Below the pieces are notes generated by a model, which saw only the letters and a list, made by a program, of their open reading frames with translations, made no database searches and was not told the DNA's origin. A program made the translations under genes and the position numbers. From the NCBI GenBank assembly GCA_011109175.1, contig RDEW01000037.1, positions 443,649 to 507,648 on the forward strand: a stretch of DNA of 64,000 nt. The letters run 5' to 3'. This stretch comes from Dicyema japonicum (lineage: Eukaryota > Dicyemida > Rhombozoa > Dicyemidae). This document shows positions 24,040 to 36,060 of the stretch, in pieces. How positions within the stretch are numbered: position 1 is the first letter of the stretch; each line of letters starts with the position of its first letter.

Positions 24040-25245
24040 ATTAAGGTTACGCTTGTGCCGTATTTTTCTTCAGGTTATTCTTTCTCCCACAATTCTCTTA
24101 TCTAACTTTCTCCATGCTCCACGGTTACTGGCAATTATTCTGAGTGTATTCAAATTATCTCTTGTTTTCAGCTTTTGTTTTACATTGGTCAGGTCCTTGT
24201 GTAGAACCTCTGAGAAAGTTATTCGAGGTTTTCCACGGAACGAGGTTTTCATTTCTGGGCAGAAATAGTATTCTATTGCTATTTTAGCATGCGTTATCTG
24301 CCTCATCCGAAGGACCAAATAGACGCCATCTTTATTAAAGGAAATCGAGACTCAATGGTTTTGCATTACATATTTTGTATAGATTCTTGTTTGTAATTTT
24401 TTTGGCCAGTTGATGCCAAACAACAGTCGGAGTTGTTTACGATGGAAGGCATCTAGTTTGTCCAATACCGCTTGTGAGACTCCCCAGGTTGCAGCGTTGT
24501 ACATTAGGACCGGTTTCACGAAGGCATTGTATAGTCTTACACGTAATTGTCTGCTATTTTGTTTACGATGATTCCAGAATGCTCCCGTTTTTCTAAAGGC
24601 CGCGACGGCCAATATTTTCCTGTTTAGTGATATCCTCAGCGTCTCCTAGCAAAGCCAACCAATTTTTACAGTATCTCCATTTTTCATCAGTTCGGGTTAA
24701 TTCACGGCGTATGGTTGTTGTTTCCGTCTTTTCCGTATTGATTTTGATGAACCATTTTTCTAGCACATTTTTGTCCGTATATAGTTTAATGTTTTTTCGT
24801 TGCGACAAGGAAGAATAGAAGTCGTCTAGTTCGTCTCCATTGATTGATACTCTCACCGTGCATATACATTAATAATGGAGATTATGGAATTGTTCTTTTC
24901 ACCGTATTTTAATCGTAAAACACATATTCTATCACTCACCCTCCACGTCTTGTGGATTCGATTGTTCAGTTCTTTTTGTATTGCAAATCCCAGTGTGGGC
25001 AATTCGAAAGGTGCAGGATCAGGCGGAAATCATTGTTGATTTCATCTAGTCCGGCTTTTACTTTCGTTTCCTGTAAGCACGCCATGGTTACCTTGTACGA
25101 TCCAAGATCCACGCATAAATTTCTTTTTTAGTATCCGACTTTTATCCTCTTACATTGAACGAGCTGATAGTGAAAGATCCCGAAGAAAAGCACGAAAAAG
25201 ACATGTGTGCAATAGAGCCACGTCACCAGCTCAACCAAAATAAAG
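24040..25245 (-). pseudogene. internally deleted RTE-like LINE with both ends
   Basis: The reverse strand starts near 25245 with the 5-prime sequence shared by other copies (TTGAGCTGGTGACGTGGC then CTATTGCACAC). It then gives SFTISSFNVRG, the start of the endonuclease. Instead of the rest of the endonuclease and RT, at about 24856 it continues with the post-RT region: VLEKWFIKINTEKTET, then LYNAFVKPVLMYNAATWGVS and DLTNVKQKLKTRDNLNTLR near the 3-prime end. More than half of the element is deleted although both termini remain. Confidence 0.65.
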
Positions 25246-25249
25246 GTAT

Positions 25250-26690
25250 AAATAGCTAAGGCTAATTTCTCCCAAGATTGCATTCGGTAGTCAATTCGGC
25301 CTGACGAATATGGTTTTCGTATAAAAGTAGAATTCTATTCCAGGACCGGTGAAAGTAAATCTCTCGGTTAACCATTGAGAATCTTGCCACAAACGAATCC
25401 AACTTTCTACCATTACTACGTTGGCAAACCGGACAGGTTTCTTCATAAACAATAACGGTCATTCGAATGATTCTTCGTTAGAGTACCCCAGGTCCCTTCA
25501 AATAAACGAAACAGATGGCTAAAAAACGTACAGCCAAGAGCGGAAGCCGACAGGTATATTTGGTTCTGTAGAGAACTAGTAGGAGGGCCCGGACAAGTGA
25601 AGAGATGACCTTCTGGTCTTCAAGAAAGCAAGATGGGAATAGTGGAAAGGACGATTGTCCAATCCTATACAGATATGAATATAAATTCAAATGATGAGCA
25701 CAACACAACGTAGGCGCCAAGTGAAAGCGAACTTCCCGCGGCAGGTAGCTTCGCTTCCGTCAACGATAGGGGAATACGCTCCAGAAGCATGTTTATACCA
25801 AGGCTTCTGATGTCTTTAGTGGATATCCAGTCATGAATTGTTTTCTGTCGTGACTTAGAGGGATCAGTCTCTGGGATGGTTTGTAGAATCCGAATTTGAT
25901 CACCAAGAGTAGGAATAATTCTCCTTTTGTTTGTGAAGATCAAATGCAGTGAGCTGAATGTCCCAACGTCGTTAGAGAATACATCACACCAATTTATTTT
26001 GTATTAGTTTCTCCACAATATACCGCCATACTGGGTGTCTCTCGTTCTCCTCGTCTTTCTTTTAGTCAGTCCGAAATCACATAGTTGAAGACTTTCTTTC
26101 TTCCCTTTTAACGATTTGATCCTGGGGCAATAAATAAATTAAAAGATGGTAATAGTCGGAAGCGGGAGTTCTCAAAGGTCACTCAATTAGATCTGGTGGG
26201 ACAGAAGTCGATGGTGAGCCTGGGTGAGACTCGCATGACGGGTAAAGGGACGATTCCGATTGAGTCGAATCTGTAAGCATGTAAGGCAAAATGATGCCCA
26301 CAACAGAGACCTTCGTTGTTGTCGAACTTAAGGAGGTATGGTATTTCTATTGATATCTGGTAGTGGACACCGGATAGGTTTGTTACAAATCAGGCTTTTG
26401 ATGGCATTTGTGGCAATCCAGCCATGTATTGCCTTAAACTGTGAAAATTCTGTATCAGTAAAAAGTGGAGGATACGGAGTTTGTTTGATGAGAGCTATAT
26501 TTTTGATGTCGGATAAATTCCAAAGTCTGTGTGCCGGATTATCAGGCATATTGCACTTTTCAAAGGAGTGTAGGCCAAATATGAGAAAGTGGTCCCGGAT
26601 GGGAAGAATCTTAGATTCCCAGTGGAGGTGGTTAGTTGGGGTGCATTTCAGGATTCAATTGTTATTTTGAGGTCAGAATTATAAACTGCC
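25250..26690 (-). pseudogene. LINE 3-prime fragments, two overlapping relics
   Basis: Two reverse-strand frames, 25665-25943 and 26328-26549, encode the same C-terminal tail type: IRILQTIPETDPSKSRQKTIHDWI and DTEFSQFKAIHGWIATNAIK. Each is followed in the other orientation by a segment ending GATCCTGGGG plus an AT tail (about 26117-26145). A sub-segment at 25560-25620 resembles 45600-45680. Confidence 0.45.
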
Positions 26691-26809
26691 TGAATTTTTC
26701 AGGGTTAGGAGAGATTTCAAAAGCGCCGGAGAAGCCTGTATTAATGTTAATCTCCCTTGTTATGTTAATGCCTGAATCAGAACAGGCCTTTCTACAGTGA
26801 CTCATTTAG

Positions 26810-27690
26810 GATCCGTTCCCAAGTTGATCACAGACGGCTTCAATCGCACCTTAACCAGGTGTGTAACTGGCTATCCGCAAATATGTTGTCTTTATCTGCA
26901 TCCAAGTCTCAGTTCACCCTGTTCACTACGGACATGAAATTTAGGGCTATTCTTTGGAGACATCCTTATTCTTTCTACACGAATCCAGGAGATCATTGGA
27001 GTAACTTTCGACTCTTTAATGACGTTTTCCAGTCAGCAGAAGAAGTGTTAACCAAGGGGGTTCTAAAGGCTATCATAAAGAAGAGCCCCTCCAACATGCT
27101 GCCTGTATCAGTAAACTCTATCTTCAAATTATTGTGCCGACAGTTGAATATGCTTATTCCGCCTGGAGATTTGCTCATCATTTATTGAGGATTGAGCGTA
27201 TAGACACTCTCAGGCATAAAACACATTGCTCATGCAAGCCGACAGCTCACCCACCACCAGTCTCCTTTCTGAGGAAGCGACACAGAAAAAAACAGGGTTT
27301 CCTACGTTTCTGCAAGGAGCTAGGAAACCCATTTAGAGAAAGGGTACCTCTCACATAGGAATTCTGATAGACCATAAAAGACATCCCGAAGATTTCCTTG
27401 CAGACACAAAAGATGGAACTTCCGGAAGACAATTGGGTCGCTGTTCTGGAGCTAGGGAGACTGGGATCACCTAATTAGTGGGTCTGTTGCTTTAAATAAA
27501 AGTTTTAATTTAATATTTATGAATAAATGTAAAAAATACCAAGATACGAGACAACTACATATACTTTCTGGAGAGCCATGCAGGATTCTCGTCCAAGTCA
27601 GATAGGACCTCTCCCACGTCAGTCTAGGTCACTTAGGAACTTTCTTTTTTACTTTTAATCCTGTGATCCTGGGTAACAATAATAAAAAAC
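26810..27690 (+). pseudogene. CR1/Jockey-like LINE 3-prime part
   Basis: The frame at 26859-27188 starts with CNWLSANMLSLSASKSQFTL, the block that follows YADD in Jockey/CR1-type reverse transcriptases. Later frames keep the post-RT region (TVEYAYSAW) with stops. The tail shows the family 3-prime signature ending GTGATCCTGGGTAACAATAA near 27680. Confidence 0.6.
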
Positions 27691-27913
27691 AGTACACTAA
27701 CTCACCATATCCTGGTGATGTCTTTTGGGGAGATTGAAAACATAGAAAGCATTTGGATATCATAAAAAAGTAAATTTATTATTTATATACGAAAATAGTA
27801 CTTCCTGTCCTTAAATGAGCTGATTATTCCATATATGGAAATATTCAACATCTGCAATTTCCTCATTTAGTAATATTTCTGCTTATAAGCCGTTTGTGAG
27901 TATTTTACTATGA

Positions 27914-29873
27914 ATGTTTATTTTTGTTCTGTTCTTCCACGTTTATAATCAGTGTCCTTACATCAGTATACCCAACAATATCAGAAAATACCAAAACTCC
28001 CAAGTCTTCATATTAAGCATATCGACTGACAAACGAGTCAAACATAACTGGCCGTCACAGTTAACTCTCAAATGTTTTCCGGAAGTAAAAGACAGGGGGT
28101 TTATTGTGGGTTTTAGTCCAAGACAGAGGATATGGGTGAACAAATATTCTGGAAGCTATTTCTCGAAAAATATCTCAGCCACGTGGAATTTGACTGACGT
28201 AGATGACTACGATACTTTTGAGCCACCTTACTGCCAATTTTATGTGGGGGGGAGATCATGTTTGATTGACACGAACGATTGGATCCATAGATCAGGTTTT
28301 CCACGTGAATATTCATAGAAATAAAATTACTGATACAAAACAACTCATTATCAACGCATTCCTGAACCAATCTTTGGTTCTGCGGTTATTCGAGGTACTC
28401 CCCGAAGATTTGCCTTTCATTTCCGACCGAGAGGATCAAATGTCTGACTGCAATCTCCAACTGCTTTCTTCGAAGCTGGTTCACGGTCACGAGTTATTTT
28501 AGAAAACTCTCTACATCCCCAAGGTGACTGGGGAGAAGATCATCAAATGCTTGATATACGGAATGCGACTGGTCTACACCATAAAGTACGACATCTGTAG
28601 ATTAGTATTGTTACCCCCAGCTCCAAAAATCCACGAGGTACACCGCGAACAGTGTGAGATCCTATTCCCTGTGAAAAACACTAAAATCTACAATTATGAC
28701 CACAACTTCTACAACGGATTGAAGACCACAGCAGAGGAATTCAAATTTTCCTGTCTAAACAACCGACTCTCCAGTGGGTACCAATGTCTCATTACTCAGT
28801 AACATAATCTATCGACTCAAAAACAACGAAATTACTGATTTGAACTCCGCATTGTTCTCTTCTAAGGGTCTATACGAACTGTACTGTGAAATTGTCACAA
28901 ACCATACTCACGTGTCGGCTTTTCGATTATATCTCCACGTAGTTGTTGTGGTTCACTTAAGTTCCTCCCAAAATTCTTTCTGGATTGAAAAACTGCAAAA
29001 TTGTCAGCAATTTATGCGAGTTTCATCTGAACGTCAACTATGGACGTTATGCCGATGAGTTGAAGATTTCCTGGTACTTTAACGGAGTCAGATTGACACG
29101 TTTGTACATTTAAAGTCAACCTTAGCAAACGAGCACGTGAAGATCGACGAAAGCGGACTGAATTTGGTCATCAACATCTCCGATTATAAAAGCGGAAATG
29201 TGCAAGCCATAATAAGCAACAGATTTGGTTCACAAATGGCCAGTGCTTATGCGGAATATATTGGTGAGCTCTTTGATTTAAACAGAACCCCCTTATTTCG
29301 AGATCAATTTCCCCGAGAGTGTGATCCTCAAAGACAAGAGTACCACCATTGAGTCAAAAGTTCACTACGACGGAATGGAAAAGGTTTCAATGTGGTGGGC
29401 CATCAACGGGGAAATACTCAACAAGAGCAACAAGCCTAGTAATGTGATCTCCTCTGTCAATATCAAAAAATACACGTGGTTGGGGCAGCTTTTCTAATTT
29501 ACAGCACTCTGAAAATCGAAAATAGTCCTCAGATCACCATGGATGACGTTTTCTCTTGTTTCTTTAAAGTGGGACAACTCGTAATTGAAAGCAGACGATC
29601 AAGGATCACAACATTAGGTATTCACGTGGTTTGATAAGTCAGAAAAATCTAACAACGTTAATATTTATTTGTTCGGCGTTGGTGGAGCAGTTGTAGGACT
29701 GATTATTATACTTACAATATTAAAGTTGGTCTATCCAAGATATGGTGGAACATATTGCGGTAGTATCTAATCACTCAATTGTAGTTGAATCGAAGGAAAG
29801 GGAGTATGGAATACTCAAATACACTAATTTATGGAAATTTTATAACGAAGACTCTGAACTGAATAATTGTTAA
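27914..29873 (+). CDS. Ig-like type I membrane protein
   Basis: A multi-exon gene for a single-pass surface protein. The start at 27914 opens a hydrophobic leader (MFIFVLFFHVYNQC). Joinable GT-AG introns include 24 nt ending at 28503, then 22, 26, 22, 29, 25 and 25 nt. The ectodomain has Ig-type repeats with paired Cys/Trp patterns: KVTGEKIIKCLIYG, EEFKFSCLNN...GLYELYCEIVTN, DELKISWYFNG...NLVINISDYKSGNVQAIISN, and KVSMWWAING...QITMDDVFSCFF. Near the end, NIYLFGVGGAVVGLIIILTI is a clear transmembrane helix, followed by a tail of about 35 residues ending NEDSELNNC. Splices near 28270-28316 (beside a G7 run) and 28915-28960 remain unsolved, so one frameshift or longer intron is possible. No specific homologue recognised; adhesion or receptor role is inference. 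Confidence 0.7.
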
Positions 29874-30349
29874 TTTATTTTGTTAAATAATTTAAGTAAC
29901 AAAATTAATGTTTTATTAATTAGTACAGTTTGACCTCTATTTGGGGCACCTATTTAAAAAAATGCCCCAAAACAGAGGAAAAAGGTTCGGCATTTTCTTT
30001 AGATTTATCCACAGTTTAACAATTTAAATTTGCTTTTTATTAAATTTATAGATAAATAATGTTTTTTATAGATTTTTCAGAATTATATTAAAAACAAATT
30101 TATTTAACGATAGGAAAATAGTCTGTTAATTTCCCTCCGGTTGCGGATTTTTTCATTTGCATTCCTAATATTTTTCTGAAATTATAATAATCTTTCAAAG
30201 CTTCAGAAAACAAATTGAAAATGTTCTCTTCAAGTGTATTCATCGCTGTTATTGTTTCCAAATGAGAATAGGTACATTTTACTCCGTCGTATTCTCGTCA
30301 TCATTTTCTACTTCATTTTCAGTATATATTTAATTATGTTATCTAAACT

Positions 30350-31749
30350 CTCCAATTCATTATTCACCAATGAGAGAGTTTGAAAACGACATCAATTTTC
30401 TTCCAACAATTAGTAATTGATTCAGAGTGTATTTGTTGTCTTCCCAACAATAATGATTATTTGTCTGAGATTTACTTGCTTTAAATTCAACATTGTAGAA
30501 TTATCATCCTCAAAAGATAGGGTAAATCCATCAAATTATTTAAATAATTGGATTTGAACGATTTAATAACTATCTAAGGGTTGAATTAATGATGTTGCAT
30601 TTTTTGGCAGAAAAAATAACTCAATGTTAGAAAAATGATTATTCTTGTGACAACTTGTATTGTCAAGCAAAAGGACAATTTTTCGGTTGTGTTGGATCAT
30701 TTCTTCGTTGACAATGTTCAACCAAGTAATAAATAGATGTCATCCAACAATTTTTAGAAAACGAATATAAAACTCCGTGCTCTTCAGGGTTAAAATTTTT
30801 CATACAACGTGGGGATTTATATTTTCCTATTAATAATGGCTTCAATTTTTCGCCACAAGCACTGACCGACAAAAGCATAGTGACTTTTTCTTTACTCCTT
30901 TTAATTCCAAAACAATCTTCATCTGAAGTTACAAATGATTTTGATGTTATTCTTTTAATGTACAATCCCGTATCATCGCAGTTGAAAATATTTTCAATGC
31001 CATAGTTATTAACATAGTCATCGTACTTATCAAAAAAATTCCAAGGCAAGAAATATCACACGAATTTTTTTCACCACTTATTGTCTTAAATGACAAATTG
31101 TGTCTTTTCTTTAATTTTTCAAGCCAACCATTCGAACCTCTGAATAAAATATAGTTCAAAGTAGGAAAAAAAGTCAAGTGGAAAAAAGGTTCAAGCGGAA
31201 AAAAAAGTCAAGTTGTCTTTTTTAGTTTATATCGCATTTTTGTGATACTACTAGCATCTTTTAATTTTTAAAAATTTTTTCAATACTTGACTTTTTTTCC
31301 GCTTGACTTTTTTTCCATTTTTGAAAATTTTTCCCTTATAAATTTTCGAAATTTAGCGCAAAACGGAAAAAAAGTCAAGTCCGTAATTTCGTTAACGGAC
31401 TTGACTTTTTTCCTAGCTACTTTTATAGCAATGTTTTTAAGGTCCTGAAACGGGAATAAATTCTTCCCTTGCTTTAAAAAAGCATTCATAAACAATTTTA
31501 TCGAATTTCTGTGACAGACTGTCTCTTCTCTGCGAAATTTGACTAAGACAATTTTATTGTACGGACCCATTATATATAAAGTTCATATAATTTTGTTTAA
31601 TTCTAGATACTGCTCCTAAACAATAGAATTATCAGATAACCTTTATTAATTTTATACTTTTTGACAATATCTCGTTCTCTCATGAAACAATTTTCGTTGA
31701 TTTCTTTGACAATTTTAAGCTTTAACTCCAGAGTAAGCTTTCTCCCCAT
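30350..31749 (-). pseudogene. Tigger/pogo transposase (CENP-B-like)
   Basis: The start at 31749 gives MGRKLTLELKLKIVKEINEN, the N-terminal Psq/CENP-B helix-turn-helix. Further on come FLKQGKNLFPFQDLKNIAIK and WLEKLKKRHNLSFKTISGEK, the second DNA-binding domain. The DDE catalytic part follows: FNCDDTGLYIK (Asp 1), KVTMLLSVSACGEKLKPLLI, a frameshift near 30710, then KIVLLLDNTSCHKN (Asp 2) and LPKNATSLIQPLDS (Asp 3). Transposases of this family cut and paste at TA. The MITE insertion and several stops make this copy dead. Confidence 0.8.
31162..31412. mobile_element. MITE inserted in Tigger transposase
   Basis: The termini are TA-GGAAAAAAAGTCAAGT and ACTTGACTTTTTTCC-TA, with a TA target duplication. 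The interior also holds repeated GTCAAG/CTTGAC blocks and matches the two arms of the 8524-9340 composite almost base for base. The interrupted coding sequence continues on both sides (WLEKLKKRH side and FLKQGKN side), which fixes the boundaries. Confidence 0.85.
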
Positions 31750-31899
31750 GACAACAAAAACGCAAATCTAGCACGCGAAGTTTAAAAAAATTTTATATAA
31801 TTAAATTTAATATTAATTGCAAGACTTTATATAAATAAAAAATTAAGTGCCCCACAAAGTGGTACATGTAATTTCCAAATTTGCCGAGAAAACATAAAA

Positions 31900-32320
31900 T
31901 TAGTTAAGTTTCCCTTGTGCCGTATTCCTAATCATCCTCTCCGTCAGCCCCGAACATGATCCTCCGTTGCGCGCTAATTCTCTTAGGTGGTCTAGGTCGT
32001 CCGCCATTTCCATTATAATGTTAGATGCTGCTCACACTCTTGTAACACAGTGAATCAGGTCCTGATGAACTGCAAATCTGAGACCATAATGTCGGCAGGC
32101 CGATGAGAGGGTATAAAGGTGAAATTTTCTAAACAATTCTGTAAATTGTACGGTCGTTTTTGTCTCTTGTAGACAGCAGACAGAGACGTCATATTTTGTT
32201 AGATCCCATGCATGCCAGTTGGTGATTCTTGTAAGGTTGTTTAAGCCGTGGAGAAGTCGGTAATAAGACATAGTGCAATAGAGGCGTCGTCACCACTTCA
32301 ACTATTAAAATAAGTCTTGT
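31900..32320 (-). pseudogene. RTE-like LINE 5-prime end and endonuclease start
   Basis: The reverse strand begins near 32310 with GTTGAAGTGGTGACGACGCC then CTATTGCACTA, the 5-prime end seen in other copies. The following frame (32032-32271) includes DVSVCCLQETKTTVQF and YGLRFAVHQDL, the endonuclease metal-binding Glu (QET) region. It stops after about 350 bp. Confidence 0.6.
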
Positions 32321-33290
32321 ATGTTGACTGGTTGACATCTCTCAATATATATAGGAAAGCTACATAATGAAAACTAGTAGAACGGATAGTGAAGAGCACG
32401 TCACAAGCGATACCTAAAGTATTCATATGTTTATGTGTAATACGGGAATGCATTTAATTAAACTAACTTAGTCTTTGAGAGTGTGGAGTGATTGAAAAGT
32501 GGTTCACTGGAAATAAACTACTGCCATCATCAATCCATAAACCCTAAACGGTTTAGAGTGTCATTACATTTTGACTGGGAGTTCTCCTTCCAACACGGAT
32601 TTGTGCGGGGTTAAGAGAGGAACACTTAACCAAATTGAGGACTCTGTTGGACGTGTAGGGATCACATGGTCATCAGGATCTGATTTTTGGAATAGCTTCA
32701 TTCAAGACAACCACGATTGAATCATACTTGTTGAATATACTATAACAATGTGCCTTATTGGAATAATCCTGCCACTCTTAAACCCTTTAGATTAATAAAA
32801 ATGACCCAATCAACTACACTTTACTGCCAATAAATTATTCATAACTACCGGTTGGCTTTTTTTCAAAAAAATTTGGCACGATTTTTTTGAATTAAATTTT
32901 ATAAATTAATTTAATAAGTTGTGTAATTGTTCAGAGTCTTATTATTCTGAAAGGTCTCAAAAATGTTCCTAAATGTAAAATTCCAAAAAATATTGTTGTT
33001 GTTGCGTCTGAAGGAGGTTTTATTTATTCATTAATTTACGAAGGAATTTACACAAATGTTATCGAAAACGGCCAAGCTGGGAATGTGTTTTGCAAATGAG
33101 ATTTATTTCAATAATTAAAAGTTTAGAATGCTGCGGAATTGCACAGAGATAAAAAAGTTTCTCTTGATTTTTTATTCAAATCTGAAAAGAAGAATGTCGC
33201 AAATGTTGAATTAGAGAATAAATATGACGGTATTTTTGATGAAATGGAAATAATTATCGATGATATTGAAAATGTTTTTTGTATTCGATT
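32321..33290. other. AT-rich spacer, no gene seen
   Basis: No recognised coding content. The reverse-strand frame at 33123-33341 is low-complexity Ser/Phe-rich and not convincing. Confidence 0.4.
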
Positions 33291-33304
33291 ATAAAATTTA
33301 TTTT

Positions 33305-34240
33305 TTTGGTTGAGGTGGTGACGTCCCTCTATTGCACACATATCTTATTCATGCACTCAACCTTCCTTGTTTTCGATTGGATCGTTTAATGTAAGAGGAC
33401 TAACATCATGCGTCAAAAGACAACATTTATGTGCGGACCTCCCAAAATACGGAATATCTGTATGCTGTATCTAGGAGACTAAAGTCTCTGGATGAAACAA
33501 TAAACAGGTATCGACTGCTCATGTTGCCGTCAAACTTCCGACTTTATGGGATGGGGTTTGCTATATGCATGGACGAACTGTAGTGGCTCATAGAGCATGC
33601 CTCGGAAACAACTGCAATAGTACCTAATCGGTTATCAAACGGGCATCCGCCAACGCAGAGAAACTTGACAATTTCTACTCGTCCTTGTCATCGGCTTACT
33701 TTTCGCTGTTCATCTCCTACATGCTCTTTATAGCAGGTGACTGAATTCCAAAGTTGGGAAAAAGCTGGACGAATCAAATTGCTTGGGCAACCACGCTCGA
33801 GGGATCAGAAATCTGTCCGGGGAGGCCCTAATACACTTCTACGAGTCATTTGGACTGTTCCTTTTAACACGGTGTTCCGACATGCAGCGCCACATATTAT
33901 GACGTGACAGGACGGAGGAGAGACCCCTGTGTAAATTACGTCCGTATATTTAACCAAATCGACTACATACATACTATGCAGACAAATACATAAGGGGCTA
34001 CAAGCGGAATCTCGTACGCACAGTGGCACGATGACCTCGATTGATCACAGACTACTGGTGGTATCATTCTAAAGCGACGCTTTGGAATCTCCGGAGCACT
34101 GACAGCATGCACACGGAGCAGGAAATTGGCCGTGAAGGCTCTATGTGCTTCCGGCAATACCAGTAAAACCAAGCAAAAGGAAAGAGCTATCATATCCTGA
34201 TGCACGACGAGACTTAGTTAAGTCTTGCATAACCTCAATG
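33305..34240 (+). pseudogene. RTE-like LINE 5-prime end with endonuclease, degenerate
   Basis: It starts with GGTTGAGGTGGTGACGTCC then CTATTGCACAC at 33308. Broken frames then give GSFNVRGLTSCVKRQ (endonuclease start), ISVCCI-ET, and further on FAGD and FNQIDYI, the order found in the 50 kb copy. Stops and frameshifts throughout. Confidence 0.6.
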
Positions 34241-34496
34241 CCGAATCTTTTAATACTTTGTGGCACAATGGTCCATGATTTCTTTCACTTTATACAATAT
34301 TACAAATTCCAGTTATCCTATAAGAACATGTTTCTGTCTCGAACAGAACAATGCTTGAGAATTGCTCTCCTTAGGATCCAATGAGGGAGTGCTGGATACT
34401 CACAATCTTTTATTCGTTCGTAAGCTGTCTGGTTTGTCAATTTATTCAACCCACGTGACTAATAAGAATCAAGTGATAAAACTATATAAAATGAGT

Positions 34497-36026
34497 TCAA
34501 AAATAAAATGAACAAAAAAATGAAGCAAGATGAACCAAGGAAGCCAGAGAAAAAGGGAATGCGGCCCCCATAAAACTAAAATTCTTGACAGACCATGAAA
34601 AGATCCCTCCAAACAGAATCGGAGCGATTGACCTGACAATGACCACAGCTACAACCTCCCAATGGAAACAAAAAATGTAGAAACTGCATTGACTCCCCCA
34701 ACGTCGTACGAATCCACGGAATCGTTAATTAAAATAGATATGACCCCGTGAAAGTCGTTTTCGATATCCCGTACATCATGTAAACAAAAAATAGGCCCAA
34801 ATACATGACCACGTGGTCAGACAAATCCATTATCCAGTAGTTCAAAGGGAAGACAAACGATGTGATAAATAAACCGACAGTACAGGCTCCGACAGTCTAA
34901 TTTGGTTACTTAAATTGATGCCTTCACGACGGACATCTTTTGGAGGGTTTTGGGGAACAAAAAGAGTTGGTATATCAGACAGGGGATTCCAGAGACGAAA
35001 AGAAAGTTGCCGATTTGATTGCTACTGAAATTGGTTCCACCTGGAAGTATTAGGGGTTACAATACCATGAACGAAGCTGGAGGACAAAAAAATAGGGACA
35101 AGCTGTCGAAGGGCTGAGTTTGCGAATGAAAACAAAAAATAGACGACGATAGCTACACGAACACGTGGGTTACTTAATTTATTAAAATAGAGGTACCATA
35201 GAATTCTCGAATAGGAGGATTTCAGTTTAAACTCAGAAGTTTTTGTAATCCAACTATGGTCCACGTGAGGCCTATATTTGAATAAAGACTCAACCTCTTT
35301 GCCTTCCTGACTTCAAAACGGAAGACAAAACAGACGAAAGCAGTGTAGAATGCGGCCATGAGGGAAGATACCAGGCAAGGAAAGGTCCACAAGAAAAACT
35401 TCAAATAAGTAAACGCTCCAAAAAGTATATAAAAATCCTAGAAATAGGCAAAAACTAAGTGCAAACTTACCCCAAATAGAGGAGCTATGAATTACCCCAC
35501 TTGGTTACCCACCAGCATCATTTGGATGCCTGAAGCGTGTGAATCCTTGTCAAAAATTTCCCAAATGACAGATTTTATAAGAATGTTCAAAACTACAAGT
35601 TAAATCAACCAAACCTGTGAAAAATCCGATAAAAAATCTCAAAACAAGAGCGAGGCCAAAAGAGGTCGAAAACCCAAAGGACACGAGTAAAATAACATTC
35701 GCGACACAAACCGCTTGGAGGAGGGCTGAGGTGGATTTTCTGTACAAAATATATCCAACAAAATAGCTAAGATTAGAATCACAGAAACCTCCCCAAAATC
35801 TGTCCCGTGAAGAAGGCGGTCTCGATGATGCCAATATAACGGCCTACAAGGACTTTGTTGTACCCAAACCTCTACTTTAAATAAATCCGACTACCTCAAT
35901 CAGGTATGGCATAAATGGTTGCACGAATGCAATGCTGATGGGAGAGATTGTCTGCTAAGTGAATTAATATTATACTGATATAGCAAATATGTAAGACATG
36001 GCTTTCCTCCTCTCATTTGGAAGCAT
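34497..36026 (-). CDS. MFS transporter, zinc-induced-facilitator-like group
   Basis: This is a 12-helix secondary transporter of the major facilitator superfamily. The start at 36026 gives MLPNERRKAMSYIFAIS. Exons rejoin across GT-AG introns at 35955-35975 (21 nt), 35872-35894 (23), 35767-35788 (22), 35593-35614 (22), 35485-35508 (24) and 35438-35470 (33), then about 23, 25, 31 and 23 nt. Helix 1-4 blocks include VGRYIGIIETAFFTGQILGS, YFVGYILYRKST and VLRFFIGFF. The middle has WTFPCLVSSLMAAFYTAFV; the second half has FSSNQIGNFLFVSGIPCL, ILINDSVDSYDVGGVNAV and RSIAPILFGGIFSW. One base appears missing near 34745 (a four-G run between TTFTG and VISILIN), either a sequence error or a frameshift. 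Substrate unknown. The overall match to the MFSD/ZIFL type is good. Confidence 0.8.
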
Positions 36027-36060
36027 ATCACGTATATTTTGCATTTATTTTTCATTTATT

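Larger units (their letters stand above)
29933..31870 (-). mobile_element. Tigger/pogo DNA transposon with nested MITE
   Basis: The left end TACAGTTTGACCTC...TTTGGGGCAC (about 29930-29960) and right end GTGCCCCACAAAGTGGTACATGTA (about 31846-31869) form imperfect terminal inverted repeats beside TA. Between them the reverse strand encodes a decayed transposase. Its reading frame is broken by a 250-bp MITE at 31162-31412 and by point frameshifts. The total length without the MITE is about 1.7 kb. It lies 60 bp downstream of the Ig-like gene. Confidence 0.75.

Noticed and set aside
35022-35264. A separate gene from the 35550-35834 frame
   Set aside because: Both are exons of one MFS transporter, joined by 21-33 nt introns.
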